The notes: generated from the letters alone by a model not told the origin. 14,578 nucleotides of DNA from Firmicutes bacterium UBA5486 (GCA_002427045.1 DIPO01000014.1:43065-57642); one strand, 5' to 3'; positions 1 to 7,657 are shown, counted from the first letter of the stretch. A program made the numbers and translations.

Positions 1-2
1 TT

Positions 3-260
3 GCACCTGAACCTTTCCAGGTCGTAACAGATGTCACCGGACCAGGAATTACGACGCAGAAGGTTTTGGTCAGAGCTCCAATTCAAACCGAAACCGGAGT
101 GGAAGTTAGAGAGTTTTTTGTGGTAACAGATGTATCCGGTCCCGGTATTGAACGGGTAGAAAAAGCTGTAGTTCTATTGGATGTAGTTGATGATGGTAAT
201 CCTAACCCAGTTCCCATTGAAGTGGTTACGGATGTGATTTTTACGGTTTCTCCTATATAA
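3..260 (+). CDS. C-terminal fragment of a SPOCS-type (DUF3794-like) repeat protein, 5' end outside window
   Basis: An open frame enters from the left edge and stops at TAA 258-260, giving about 85 visible residues. No convincing start lies inside the window; a TTG at 66 has no ribosome binding site, so the gene is truncated by the window. The visible part is a tandem repeat: VVTDV occurs at nt 21-35, 120-134 and 222-236, a period of 33-34 residues, and the first two copies continue as (T/S)GPGI. The last unit contains DDGNPNPVP before its VVTDV. There is no membrane segment in the visible part. The wording of these repeats resembles the beta-rich tails of SPOCS/DUF3794 proteins of spore-formers, and the next two genes also look like that family. 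I infer a spore-envelope or cortex-related role, but the family call is moderate because only the C-terminus is seen. Confidence 0.6.
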   Translation, partial: APEPFQVVTDVTGPGITTQKVLVRAPIQTETGVEVREFFVVTDVSGPGIERVEKAVVLLDVVDDGNPNPVPIEVVTDVIFTVSPI

Positions 261-273
261 AAATAAACAAAAA

Positions 274-298
274 AAATGGGCCATTTTGGCCCATTTTC
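274..298 (+). terminator. Rho-independent terminator after the first SPOCS-type gene
   Basis: A perfect 10-bp stem, AAAATGGGCC (274-283) with GGCCCATTTT (289-298), has a 5-nt loop and begins 13 nt after the stop codon. The descending arm ends in TTTT. The ascending arm starts in an A run, so it could also work on the opposite strand. Confidence 0.85.
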
Positions 299-314
299 AT
301 TATTAGAAATGAGC

Positions 315-340
315 ACAATTAAGGCGGAGTTCATATATTA
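315..340 (+). promoter_or_regulatory. Possible mother-cell (sigma-K-like) promoter
   Basis: CATATATTA at 332-340 matches the sigma-K -10 pattern CATAnnnTA, and an AC dinucleotide lies at 315-316. The gap of 15 nt is a little shorter than the usual 16-17. It lies 48 nt upstream of the ATG of a gene whose family is tied to sporulation. The region is A+T rich, so a chance match is quite possible. No sigma-A-like hexamer pair is evident here. Confidence 0.22.
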
Positions 341-388
341 TATTAGCAACAGAGCAGGGGGCAGGTAATCGGGGAAGGAGGCGGTATC

Positions 389-2188
389 ATGGGGCTGGTT
401 CAGTTAGTTGCTTTTCTAACTGCCATTGTCCTGATCGTCCTCTGCACCATCTGGTTTTTCCGTCTTCATCAACGGTATTTTATGATTATAGAGAATGAAA
501 CAGCTAAAAAAATAGGAAACAATGAAAAACCTGATCCAACGGAACCTTCAAAATTGATAGAATCTTTAAAAACCGAGGATAACTGGGGGAGGAAGCTTGT
601 TTTTACTATCAGATCATTAAATTATCAAGAACCGTTGGAAAATGGAGAAGAAAACTGTACTGAAGTAGTGCGGGAGAACTTTTATCAAAAAAAAATACCG
701 GATGAAGGTGGACCGAGAGCGGAAGAAAATAAAATAAACTCAGTTAAAAGTGAGGTGGTGGAAGACCCGGTGGAAATTATTATAGATATCGAAGATCCTA
801 TAATAGTTCCAGCCGGTAGTAAAAAAAAAATATTCTTGCTCTCGGAGAGTGAATCAGCGGCTTCCCATAGGGAACCCCGTCCTGTGGAAGCAGCTCCTGC
901 AAGATTTTTGGAAGGAGGAGATATTTTAATGGATCCATTGGTGCGGGCAGAAGTGGTCATAGGTGAAGGAACCAAGCAGTTACTGGTGGAGACGAACCTG
1001 ACACTAACTAGGCCAGCAATTAAGATTAGAAATATAACGGCAGAAATCCGAAATTTAACCACTGAACTGATCCAAGATAAGATTATTATCCAAGGCGTGC
1101 TCCACAAACAGATCTTTTTTGTCGGTGATGATAATGTTGTTCACCATCAGGCCGAAAATGTACCTTTTAGTACTTTCATCGATATCTTTGGAGCAGAACC
1201 AGGAATGAATGTTCAGGTACATCCAATAATTGAAACCATTCTCTTTACTTTAATTACACCTACATTACTTCATCAAAAGGTTGTTATTGAATTTTTTGTT
1301 AAAATCACTGAATCCAACCAGCTTAATGTGGTAGAAGGTCCAGGCCCACTCGTTCGTTTGGATCAAGTAATTGGAGAAGATACCAAACAAGAATTAATCG
1401 AAAGTACAGTTGCTCTTGATATTTCAGCGATTAAAATTGATGATATTACTGCGGAAATTCGGGATTTAACGATTGAAGTGATCGAAGACAAAGTTATAAT
1501 CCAAGGGATTTTGCATAAACAAATCTTCTTTATCGGATTGGATAATATCGAATATCATCAGGCAGAGGATGTTGAATTCAGTACATTCCTTGATGTACCC
1601 GGAGCCAGTCCCGGAATGGATGTTGTAGTTGAACCAATAATTGAATTTATTCACTTTGAACTTCTTGATCAAGATACCTTATTGCAGAAAGTAGTTATTG
1701 AGTTTTTTGTAAAAGTTACAGAAAGTGTACAAATAAATGTAGTTTTAGGCCCTGGAGCTCTATTAAAACTTGATACTGTAGTTGGTGAAGATACTAAACA
1801 ATTGCTGGTAGAGAATACTGTGATTCTTTCTCAACCGGCAGTTAAAATCCGGGAGATTATTGCTAAAGTAGAAAGGCTAATGGCAGAAGTAATCGAAGAT
1901 AAAGTAATTATCCAGGGTATCGTCCATAAACAGATCTTCTTTATTAATGAAAACAATCTGGAAATTCATCAGAGTGAGGATGTACCTTTCAGCACGTTTG
2001 TAGATATTCCCGGAGCGGTTCAGGGGATGGATGTTCGGATTAAGCCGATTATTGAAACAGTTCTCTTTGAGTTGCTAGATCCGGTAACTCTCAGGCAAAA
2101 AGTGATAGTGGAGCTTTTTATCAAAGTTACAGAGTCTCAACAATTACAGGTTCAGATAGCTGCTCCGTATGGACCGTACTACTTCTAA
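389..2188 (+). CDS. Membrane-anchored protein with three tandem SPOCS (DUF3794) domains
   Basis: This 599-residue protein starts at ATG 389, 7 nt after AAGGAGG (375-381). Residues 4-25 form one hydrophobic N-terminal helix followed by a basic RLHQRYF, suggesting a membrane anchor. Residues 30-180 are a charged, low-complexity linker. From residue 190 to the end come three units of exactly 137 residues, beginning at residues 190, 327 and 464. Each carries VIGE(G/D)TKQ, an 'IIQG-HKQIFF' core, (F/S)TF-D(I/V)-GA--GM, PIIE and a closing KVTES-type strand. This is the SPOCS fold found in spore-coat morphogenetic proteins such as SpoVID and in clostridial relatives, where it mediates protein contacts. 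I infer a structural or scaffold role at the spore surface. A strong internal start at 929 would produce a soluble form without anchor or linker. Terminators lie on both sides, so it is probably transcribed alone. Confidence 0.85.
   Translation: MGLVQLVAFLTAIVLIVLCTIWFFRLHQRYFMIIENETAKKIGNNEKPDPTEPSKLIESLKTEDNWGRKLVFTIRSLNYQEPLENGEENCTEVVRENFYQKKIPDEGGPRAEENKINSVKSEVVEDPVEIIIDIEDPIIVPAGSKKKIFLLSESESAASHREPRPVEAAPARFLEGGDILMDPLVRAEVVIGEGTKQLLVETNLTLTRPAIKIRNITAEIRNLTTELIQDKIIIQGVLHKQIFFVGDDNVVHHQAENVPFSTFIDIFGAEPGMNVQVHPIIETILFTLITPTLLHQKVVIEFFVKITESNQLNVVEGPGPLVRLDQVIGEDTKQELIESTVALDISAIKIDDITAEIRDLTIEVIEDKVIIQGILHKQIFFIGLDNIEYHQAEDVEFSTFLDVPGASPGMDVVVEPIIEFIHFELLDQDTLLQKVVIEFFVKVTESVQINVVLGPGALLKLDTVVGEDTKQLLVENTVILSQPAVKIREIIAKVERLMAEVIEDKVIIQGIVHKQIFFINENNLEIHQSEDVPFSTFVDIPGAVQGMDVRIKPIIETVLFELLDPVTLRQKVIVELFIKVTESQQLQVQIAAPYGPYYF
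912..931 (+). promoter_or_regulatory. Internal in-frame ribosome binding site and ATG start
   Basis: AAGGAGGAG at 912-920 lies 8 nt before ATG 929-931, which is codon 181 in frame with the gene above. Starting here gives a 419-residue protein made almost only of the three SPOCS units. The site falls exactly at the junction between the charged linker and the first SPOCS unit and is as good as the site at 375-381. It may allow a second, cytosolic product, or mark an ancient fusion of a short membrane-anchor gene to a SPOCS gene. Confidence 0.5.
956..2185 (+). repeat. Three in-frame tandem repeats of 411 nt encoding SPOCS domains
   Basis: Units begin at 956, 1367 and 1778 (codons for VIGE/VVGE). 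Both steps are exactly 411 nt (137 codons), so no net insertion or deletion has accumulated, although the nucleotide sequences have diverged widely. The protein motifs VI(I)IQG--HKQIFF, HQ(A/S)E and GM are kept in all three. This indicates old duplication under protein-level constraint rather than recent slippage. Confidence 0.9.
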
Positions 2189-2203
2189 AGAACTCTCCCC
2201 CGG

Positions 2204-2242
2204 AATACAGGCCTTGTTTTTTAAACGGCCTGTATTTTTTTT
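2204..2242 (+). terminator. Rho-independent terminator after the triple-SPOCS gene
   Basis: A perfect 10-bp stem, AATACAGGCC (2204-2213) with GGCCTGTATT (2227-2236), has a 13-nt loop and runs into eight T residues (2235-2242). It starts 15 nt after the stop codon and separates this gene from the next SPOCS-like gene. Confidence 0.93.
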
Positions 2243-2301
2243 GTGGTGGTTTAACATATACATTAAAAAGTGGGAAGCTTTATCGGGAGGGACAGGCTTA
2301 A

Positions 2302-4311
2302 ATGGTCGAACGGTGGGAAAGATACTGCAAATTTCAGATTAGAGTTCCCTGGCGATCTGGCGAAAGGGTTAACCGGATTGACCTGGCTATTAAAGATCTC
2401 TCCATTATCTGGGAAGAAGACTGTTGTCAGATGAGGGTAGAAATTGAAAGAAGTATACTCTGCATTACTCCGGAAGGAGAAGTAATAGTAAGAAAAGATA
2501 GTTTTCAGTATCAGGAAAGCATTCCACTGATTCCAGAGGTAATCCGCTTTCAACCACTCCTGATCAGACCCTATTCCAATCATATCGTACTTGGAAACAT
2601 TGGGGAGGAATCCTATTTAGAACAAGGTATCTCACTTTTGGTATCGGCCTGGCAAAGAAAAACAGCAAATATTAACCAAGAGTTTTTACCGGGTACTTCT
2701 TTAGAGATTCTTGGGTACTGCCCATATCATAAGGGAAAGCATTTGGAAACGCGGTATTTCTTTTTATCGGATCTTGAGGTTAATGCAGAAAAAGAATTAA
2801 AAGTTTTCCTTTCTAAACAGGAATTCCGTATAATCCCACCAGGTATAAATTTTCGTGGAGAACTCTTATTTATCTATGGGGAGAAAAAAAGTCAAACTTA
2901 CACTGTTTCTCTGTTAATACCAGAAAAAACTCTTCCTAATACCCAGGTTGAAGGGAAGGCTTTGATTAATCGGGTCACACTTTTAGAGGGAAGAAGAGTC
3001 TTGGTTTTAATAGAGATTGAATGGTGTTTAATAGAAGAAAAACCTTTACAGGTGATGGTATCTCCATCTTTGGGAAAAGAGACATTTTATTTATGGGAAA
3101 TGCTCAACCGAGAAAAAAGACTGTTCTCAGAAGAAGTACGGCTAAAATTGGAAGAAGAGGCCAAAGTTATTGAAGAAATCATTCCACATGATCTTCAAAT
3201 TACTGCAATCCCTAAAAGAAAAGGACTATTACTCTCAGGTTGCCTTGAATTAGAGATTTTCTATATTAACCGGGAAAATAAAGAAAAATGGTTTCAACAT
3301 AAAATTTCAATTGAAAAGTGGTTAGAAGAAACAATCCCTCAAGAAAACGAGTTTAAAGTGACAGTTGATGCTATACGGGTAAAAACTTTAAAAGCTATTG
3401 ATCAAGAACTCAGATTATTTGTAGAGATAGATTATATATTAACAACACTAAGGCGTAAGGAAGTTACTTTTCTGCCACCGACTACTACTGGATTAATTAC
3501 AACTATTTTATTAGAAAAAATCATTACTCAAGAACCGGTTGAGTATTATGTAGAGATCCCTATTAATAAGCCTGAAGATTTTGGGGAAAGTATCGGCTTG
3601 TTTTGGGTGGATGGGAAAGCGGAAGGCGATCCGGAGAAAGGTGGAATCTTAATTAAAGCGGAGCCTATTATTATGTGGGAGTATAAGAATAAAGAAAAAA
3701 AGGTTAAAGCAGTAGAAATTAATCCTTTGCTCCGCTGGTTTCAGAATTCTCCGTTTTCGCAACGAGAGTATTCAGGATTGGTAGAAATTAAATGTAAACA
3801 GATGAATTTAAAGGAAAATAGGCAAGGGGAACTTTTTTTGCAGCTTCTAGTGAGTGGTAATTTAATCATTTTTCAGCAAGTTGCACGAGAAGTGGAATTG
3901 GCTAGAACAACTGCTTTCCCAAATGAGGTTATTCCCGAAGCAAAAAGCTTGAGCATGAAATGGGAAGAACAACTTCCAATATCTCCGGGAGAAGTTTTAC
4001 AGACTAATTATTTTTTAGCAGATTTTCGTACGATTAAAATGGAAGATTATCTCCTGCTAGAGGGTTGGGTTTTAGGTGATCTTTTTTATTCTGGCCTTGA
4101 TGGCCGTCTTCATTATCACAGAATTAAAAAGGACTTTTGGGTTAATTTACCGGAAAATGAGCATAAAAACCAGATTATTATTCCGGTACTAACTGATGGA
4201 AGTTGCAGTTTGCTTACGAACTGGAAATGGGAAGAAGGAGGAGTTTGGTGTGAGACATCCGTAGATTTGCAATCCTTTCTAATAGAAAGTGATTTTAAGG
4301 AGGTGAATTAA
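2302..4311 (+). CDS. Divergent SPOCS-like repeat protein, probably spore-envelope related
   Basis: This 669-residue protein starts at ATG 2302 after GGGAGGGA (2285-2292). It has no signal peptide or membrane helix. The sequence is beta-rich with alternating hydrophobic and charged residues. At least three stretches follow the SPOCS pattern of a hydrophobic strand, a short turn, an aromatic strand, then a (F/W)-rich strand and a VxV/VEI strand: about 155-248, 290-386 (GLLLSGCLELEIFYINRENK) and 575-660 (YLLLEGWVLGDLFYSGLDGR). The canonical HKQIFF and STF motifs of the preceding gene are absent, so it is either a decayed relative or a distinct subfamily. Its TAA is immediately followed by the ATG of the glycosyltransferase gene, whose AAGGAGG lies inside this coding sequence, implying translational coupling. 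No enzymatic motif was found; a structural role is inferred from the fold pattern and context only. Confidence 0.6.
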   Translation: MVERWERYCKFQIRVPWRSGERVNRIDLAIKDLSIIWEEDCCQMRVEIERSILCITPEGEVIVRKDSFQYQESIPLIPEVIRFQPLLIRPYSNHIVLGNIGEESYLEQGISLLVSAWQRKTANINQEFLPGTSLEILGYCPYHKGKHLETRYFFLSDLEVNAEKELKVFLSKQEFRIIPPGINFRGELLFIYGEKKSQTYTVSLLIPEKTLPNTQVEGKALINRVTLLEGRRVLVLIEIEWCLIEEKPLQVMVSPSLGKETFYLWEMLNREKRLFSEEVRLKLEEEAKVIEEIIPHDLQITAIPKRKGLLLSGCLELEIFYINRENKEKWFQHKISIEKWLEETIPQENEFKVTVDAIRVKTLKAIDQELRLFVEIDYILTTLRRKEVTFLPPTTTGLITTILLEKIITQEPVEYYVEIPINKPEDFGESIGLFWVDGKAEGDPEKGGILIKAEPIIMWEYKNKEKKVKAVEINPLLRWFQNSPFSQREYSGLVEIKCKQMNLKENRQGELFLQLLVSGNLIIFQQVAREVELARTTAFPNEVIPEAKSLSMKWEEQLPISPGEVLQTNYFLADFRTIKMEDYLLLEGWVLGDLFYSGLDGRLHYHRIKKDFWVNLPENEHKNQIIIPVLTDGSCSLLTNWKWEEGGVWCETSVDLQSFLIESDFKEVN

Positions 4312-5316
4312 ATGAGGGTGTTAATGCAAAACCGCTCTTCTACCCTAAAGATGTTAGCAGGGGATAGTGTTCAGATGAATAAAACAAAGGAAGCCTTAGT
4401 GCAATTGGGTTTAGAAGTGGATGTAAAGATCCGGCAAGTCTCGGATTTTTCTGGTTATGATCTAGTCCATCTGTTTAATATTATCCCGATTGAAGAGACC
4501 TATCAGTATTATCTCCGGGCCAAAAAATATGGGATACCAATTGTACTCTCTTCAGTTTATTGGGATCCAAGAGAATTTTTAATTAATATAGATTCAGAAA
4601 GAAAAGAGCATTTTCTTTCTTGGTGGTCAAAGACCAATCATTTTCGACAAGCAGTGCTTGATGGGGTAGATATCATCTTACCAAATGGAGAAATGGAATA
4701 TCAATTATTAGCAGAGCAATATAATCTTGTAACCCCATATCGGATAATTCCTAATGGTGTGGATCCAATCTTTTATTATGCTAAACCGGAAAAATTTATT
4801 AAAAAATATGAGATTAAGGACTTTATTCTTTGTGTAGGTCGGATCTGCCGGCGAAAAAATCAAAAAGCATTAATAAAAGCTGCCCGAGAAATAAATCAAA
4901 AAGTGGTATTAATTGGTCCAATTAATGATTACCAATACTATCAGGAATGTCGACAAGAGGGAGAAGGAAATGTCAGGTTTTTAGGTCCTCTTACTCCGAC
5001 CTGGATTTCCTCAGCTTATGCAGCTTGCGGAGTACACGCCTTAGCAAGTTGGTATGAGACTCCTGGTTTGGTAAACCTAGAAGCCGGCTTGGCTGGTTGT
5101 AAACTAGTGACCACTGACCGGGGAACAACTAGGGAATACTTGAAAGAGATGGCCTGGTACTGTTCGCCAGATTCAACAAGATCTATTAAAGAGGCATTAA
5201 AAAAGGCTTTATTTTCAGCTCCGCCTTACGGACTTAGAGAACATATTCTGGTTAACTATACCTGGGATCAAGTAGCGAAACGTACCTACCAGGCCTATAA
5301 GGATCTTTTATCTTAA
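4312..5316 (+). CDS. GT4-type (GT-B fold) glycosyltransferase, possibly for spore-surface glycosylation
   Basis: This 334-residue protein has its ATG directly after the stop of the upstream gene, with AAGGAGG at 4297-4303. It shows the features of a glycosyltransferase family 4 enzyme: IPNGVDP at about residue 146, the nucleotide-sugar domain opening with CVGRICRRKNQ from residue 174, and the E-x7-E motif of retaining GT-B enzymes at E249...E257 (ETPGLVNLE), where the donor diphosphate and sugar are contacted. The C-terminal helix returns across the fold (YTWDQVAKRTYQAYKDLL). Its length is short but normal for single-function GT4 enzymes. No membrane segment is present, so it is cytosolic. 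Donor and acceptor cannot be read from sequence. Tight coupling to a SPOCS-like gene suggests, by inference, that it glycosylates a spore-envelope protein or polymer. Confidence 0.85.
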   Translation: MRVLMQNRSSTLKMLAGDSVQMNKTKEALVQLGLEVDVKIRQVSDFSGYDLVHLFNIIPIEETYQYYLRAKKYGIPIVLSSVYWDPREFLINIDSERKEHFLSWWSKTNHFRQAVLDGVDIILPNGEMEYQLLAEQYNLVTPYRIIPNGVDPIFYYAKPEKFIKKYEIKDFILCVGRICRRKNQKALIKAAREINQKVVLIGPINDYQYYQECRQEGEGNVRFLGPLTPTWISSAYAACGVHALASWYETPGLVNLEAGLAGCKLVTTDRGTTREYLKEMAWYCSPDSTRSIKEALKKALFSAPPYGLREHILVNYTWDQVAKRTYQAYKDLLS

Positions 5317-5379
5317 ATCCATCCTTTTCCGCTTTTAAAGTTTAAGCAAAGAAGGGCAAAATTAACTTGGGGTGATAGA

Positions 5380-5700
5380 TTGCAGCGCCGGAAGAAAGTT
5401 AAACGGGGGAATGTGCAAAATAAATTAATTGATCAGTTATTAATTTTAAACAAAATATTAATGAAATACAACATTGAGGGGATGGTTGATATTCTTGCTA
5501 AACCATTTCGGCTAGTATATTTAAATTTTATGGCAGGTTTGGCTAGAGGTTTTGGGATAGCAATTGGTCTTACTTTAATTACGGCGATTTTCATATCGCT
5601 ATTGACAAAGATTGCCAGTTTAAACCTGCCAGTGGTTAGTAATTTTATTGCGAGAATTGTCCGACTGGTAGAAGAGGAACTATCGACACTCCCTCGTTAA
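5380..5700 (+). CDS. DUF5665 family small membrane protein
   Basis: This 106-residue protein probably starts at TTG 5380, with the weak site GGGGTGA (5369-5375) before it; no in-frame ATG offers a better choice. A basic N-terminus (MQRRKKVKRG) precedes an amphipathic region, then the family-like block NFMAGLARGFGIAIG (residues 49-63) running into one hydrophobic helix of about 20 residues (58-80). It ends in LPVVSNFIARIVRLVEEE. This arrangement matches DUF5665, a family of unknown function common in spore-forming clostridia and relatives. The gene is 22 nt upstream of the YteA-family gene and probably cotranscribed with it. No function can be assigned from sequence. Confidence 0.75.
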   Translation: MQRRKKVKRGNVQNKLIDQLLILNKILMKYNIEGMVDILAKPFRLVYLNFMAGLARGFGIAIGLTLITAIFISLLTKIASLNLPVVSNFIARIVRLVEEELSTLPR

Positions 5701-5722
5701 TAACAATAAGGATGGTACTTAA

Positions 5723-6379
5723 ATGCTAGATAAAAAAACTATACGACGGTTGAAAAAGAGGCTACAACAGGAACAAATGGAACTTAGTCAGGAGTTAAAC
5801 GGAGCTCAGGAGGTTGTGGGTGAGGAAAGTCTTACTAATTCTATAAGTGAATTGTCTGCTTATGATAATCACCTGGCAGATCTAGGTTCAGAAACTTTTG
5901 AACGTGAGAAGGATTTAGGGATTCAAAATGCCAAGAAAGTTAAATATTTAGCAATTAATGAGGCTTTGGAACGTCTTGAAGAGGGGAAATATGGTATCTG
6001 TTTGGTTTGTGGACGTCCCATTGATCTTGAGCGACTGGAAGTACTTCCACAAACTTTAACTTGTATCGAGTGTCAGCAGCATGTGGAGGCGGAAGGGGAT
6101 AAAATCGGGAAACGTCCAATAGAAGAAGAGATTCTTGCTAATCCCTTTGCTCGTACTTTTACTGATGATGAAGATAAGGTAGCATTTGATGGGGAAGATG
6201 CTTGGCAGGCTGTAGCCCGGTATGGTACATCCGAGTCTCCACAAGATTTAGGAGGGAATGTTGAATTTGAGGAGATGTATTCTGATGAACCCCGGGGAAT
6301 AGTATCGCTAGTAGAGGGAGAGCAAGTCCTGGAAGAAGGTTTGGATGAGAAGGTAATAGAGAAATTGAATAGTGAATAG
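5723..6379 (+). CDS. YteA-family DksA/TraR-type zinc-finger protein
   Basis: This 218-residue protein starts at ATG 5723 behind AAGGATGG (5708-5715). Residues 1-30 are a charged, coiled-coil-like helix (KKRLQQEQMELSQEL). Next comes the family signature ELSAYDNHLADLGSETFERE (residues 43-62), then a four-cysteine zinc finger C93-x2-C96-x17-C114-x2-C117, the spacing of DksA/TraR C4 fingers. DksA-like proteins act through the RNA polymerase secondary channel; the YteA subgroup is associated with sporulating Firmicutes and its target is not established. The acidic C-terminal half (residues 130-218) is longer than in DksA and typical of YteA. A terminator follows. The family call is firm; a sporulation or stress role is inferred. 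Confidence 0.87.
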   Translation: MLDKKTIRRLKKRLQQEQMELSQELNGAQEVVGEESLTNSISELSAYDNHLADLGSETFEREKDLGIQNAKKVKYLAINEALERLEEGKYGICLVCGRPIDLERLEVLPQTLTCIECQQHVEAEGDKIGKRPIEEEILANPFARTFTDDEDKVAFDGEDAWQAVARYGTSESPQDLGGNVEFEEMYSDEPRGIVSLVEGEQVLEEGLDEKVIEKLNSE

Positions 6380-6399
6380 AGGGCAATAAAGGGTGTAAT

Positions 6400-6426
6400 A
6401 AAAGAGGGTAAAAAAACCCTCTTTTT
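6400..6426 (+). terminator. Bidirectional rho-independent terminator between convergent genes
   Basis: The stem AAAAGAGGGT (6400-6409) pairs with ACCCTCTTTT (6416-6425) around an A6 loop. T residues follow on the plus strand, and a T-rich tract (TTTTATTA) follows on the minus strand. It can end both the YteA-family transcript and the facing peptidase transcript. Confidence 0.88.
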
Positions 6427-6428
6427 GG

Positions 6429-6447
6429 CCGCTCGTAAAACGGGCGG
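6429..6447. other. GC-rich hairpin beside the convergent terminator
   Basis: CCGCTCGT (6429-6436) pairs with ACGGGCGG (6440-6447) around an AAA loop, giving 8 bp including one G-T wobble. It lies just downstream of the peptidase stop on the minus strand, before the U-tract terminator, and has no T run of its own. It may stabilise the 3' end of that transcript or pause polymerase. Confidence 0.5.
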
Positions 6448-6455
6448 GCGTAATC

Positions 6456-7592
6456 TTATAATTTTCTGATGATTCCCAGTACTAATTCTTTGGCATCTTC
6501 TAAGTTTTCCGGTTTTACAAATTCTACCCGATCGGTAGGCCAGTGCCAGTTTGGTAAGAGGCCCTCTTGATCAAAAGCCATTACTGTCATTACAGGGTAT
6601 TTACGCTTTATAAAGACAGTACCATCAGTAGTTAAAAGGTTATAAGGTCGGAACTTAAGTTTTAAATTTTTCTCTTCAACCGTATGTTCAGCTAAGGAAA
6701 GAAGTTCCGGGGATGAAGGTTTAGTACCTAGAATTCCTTCATGAGTGATCGCAGTTAAGTTTCCGCTACCTAAATTATCAAGATTAATAATAAATGTTTC
6801 TTTTGAAGGCTGGTGACGACGGAGAAAGTCTAGTGCCCCATTGGTCCCTGATTCTTCAGCACCGGTAGCGACTAGGGTAACAGTAGTAGTAAGTAAGGGG
6901 AAACGAGCAAGTACTTTTGCAACCTCTAATAACACAGCAACGCCGGAAGCGTTATCATTAGCTCCGGGAGTATATTCACCAAATAGTTCTCTATGGATAA
7001 GAAGAAATAAAGTAAAGGCTAAGTAAACAGCTGAAGGTAAAGATAAGATCCATAACAGCTGCTGGGGAAGAGAAGAAAATACACCTAAAGCGTAAAAGAA
7101 AACCTGGAGCCCCATTGCTACCACCATCAGTAGGTAAGTAGTACGGAAGTTTTTTACCATCTTGGGAGAGAAACTCAAGGCTGAACGGGAACTGTCATAA
7201 TGAGCTATTATGATTACGTTTCTGATGGTTTTACTCCGGGCTGGAACCTCAGCTATTATGTTTTGACTACTTTTTTTGGGTATAAGCTTAGAAAATAAAG
7301 GAAAAGTATTTGTTTCAAAGTAAAATCCTAAAAAGGCTAAGAAGGTAATGATAAAACCCAAATAAGGAGAGGAAGGATAAATGAATGCAGCCATAACAAA
7401 AAAGAGGTAGATCAAACCAAAGACCCAGGAAAAAGAAGTTACGGACTTAAACTGTTCCCATTTTGCTTCAAATCCCATCTTCACCAGTTGAACTTTGATA
7501 TATTCTGCGGCTTTTCTTTCTTGTGCCGTACAAGAACCTCGGGGGCCTATTTTTTCCGCCAAATATTTCACATGTTGATAAGCTTGGGACAT
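6456..7592 (-). CDS. Membrane-embedded M28 family metallopeptidase
   Basis: This 378-residue protein starts at ATG 7592, with AGGTGG (7600-7605 on the minus strand) 7 nt upstream. The full M28 dizinc site is visible: H131 (AHYDS), bridging D213 (NDNASG), catalytic E246 with ligand E247 (GAEESG), D272 (NLDN) and H350 (HWPTD). The N-terminal helix with GPRGSCTAQERKAAEYI is the usual M28 opening. Unusually, two hydrophobic pairs interrupt the fold: about residues 53-72 and 78-93 before H131, and about 152-175 and 181-200 between H131 and D213. In soluble relatives such as Streptomyces griseus aminopeptidase that H-to-D gap is only about 12 residues. The product is therefore probably a polytopic membrane aminopeptidase; substrate and facing side of the active site are unknown. 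It is transcribed alone from its own promoter. Confidence 0.88.
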   Translation of the reverse strand: MSQAYQHVKYLAEKIGPRGSCTAQERKAAEYIKVQLVKMGFEAKWEQFKSVTSFSWVFGLIYLFFVMAAFIYPSSPYLGFIITFLAFLGFYFETNTFPLFSKLIPKKSSQNIIAEVPARSKTIRNVIIIAHYDSSRSALSFSPKMVKNFRTTYLLMVVAMGLQVFFYALGVFSSLPQQLLWILSLPSAVYLAFTLFLLIHRELFGEYTPGANDNASGVAVLLEVAKVLARFPLLTTTVTLVATGAEESGTNGALDFLRRHQPSKETFIINLDNLGSGNLTAITHEGILGTKPSSPELLSLAEHTVEEKNLKLKFRPYNLLTTDGTVFIKRKYPVMTVMAFDQEGLLPNWHWPTDRVEFVKPENLEDAKELVLGIIRKL

Positions 7593-7627
7593 ATCGAAAC
7601 CACCTGCTTTTCTTTTTGTATAAATCC

Positions 7628-7657
7628 ATTATACTTGATAATACATTTATACGCCAA
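7628..7657 (-). promoter_or_regulatory. Sigma-A-type promoter for the M28 peptidase gene
   Basis: On the minus strand TTGGCG (7657-7652) is followed after 18 nt by a perfect TATAAT (7633-7628). The -10 lies 35 nt upstream of the start codon. Confidence 0.65.

Noticed and set aside
685..1107. Minus-strand open frame of 140 codons opposite the triple-SPOCS gene
   Set aside because: It lies wholly inside a well-supported plus-strand gene, has no ribosome binding site, and shows no recognisable protein pattern.
2243..2301. Sigma-E-like -10 (TATACATT) upstream of the divergent SPOCS-like gene
   Set aside because: The -10 is off by one base and no matching -35 is found at the right spacing; the sequence is too A+T rich to be convincing.
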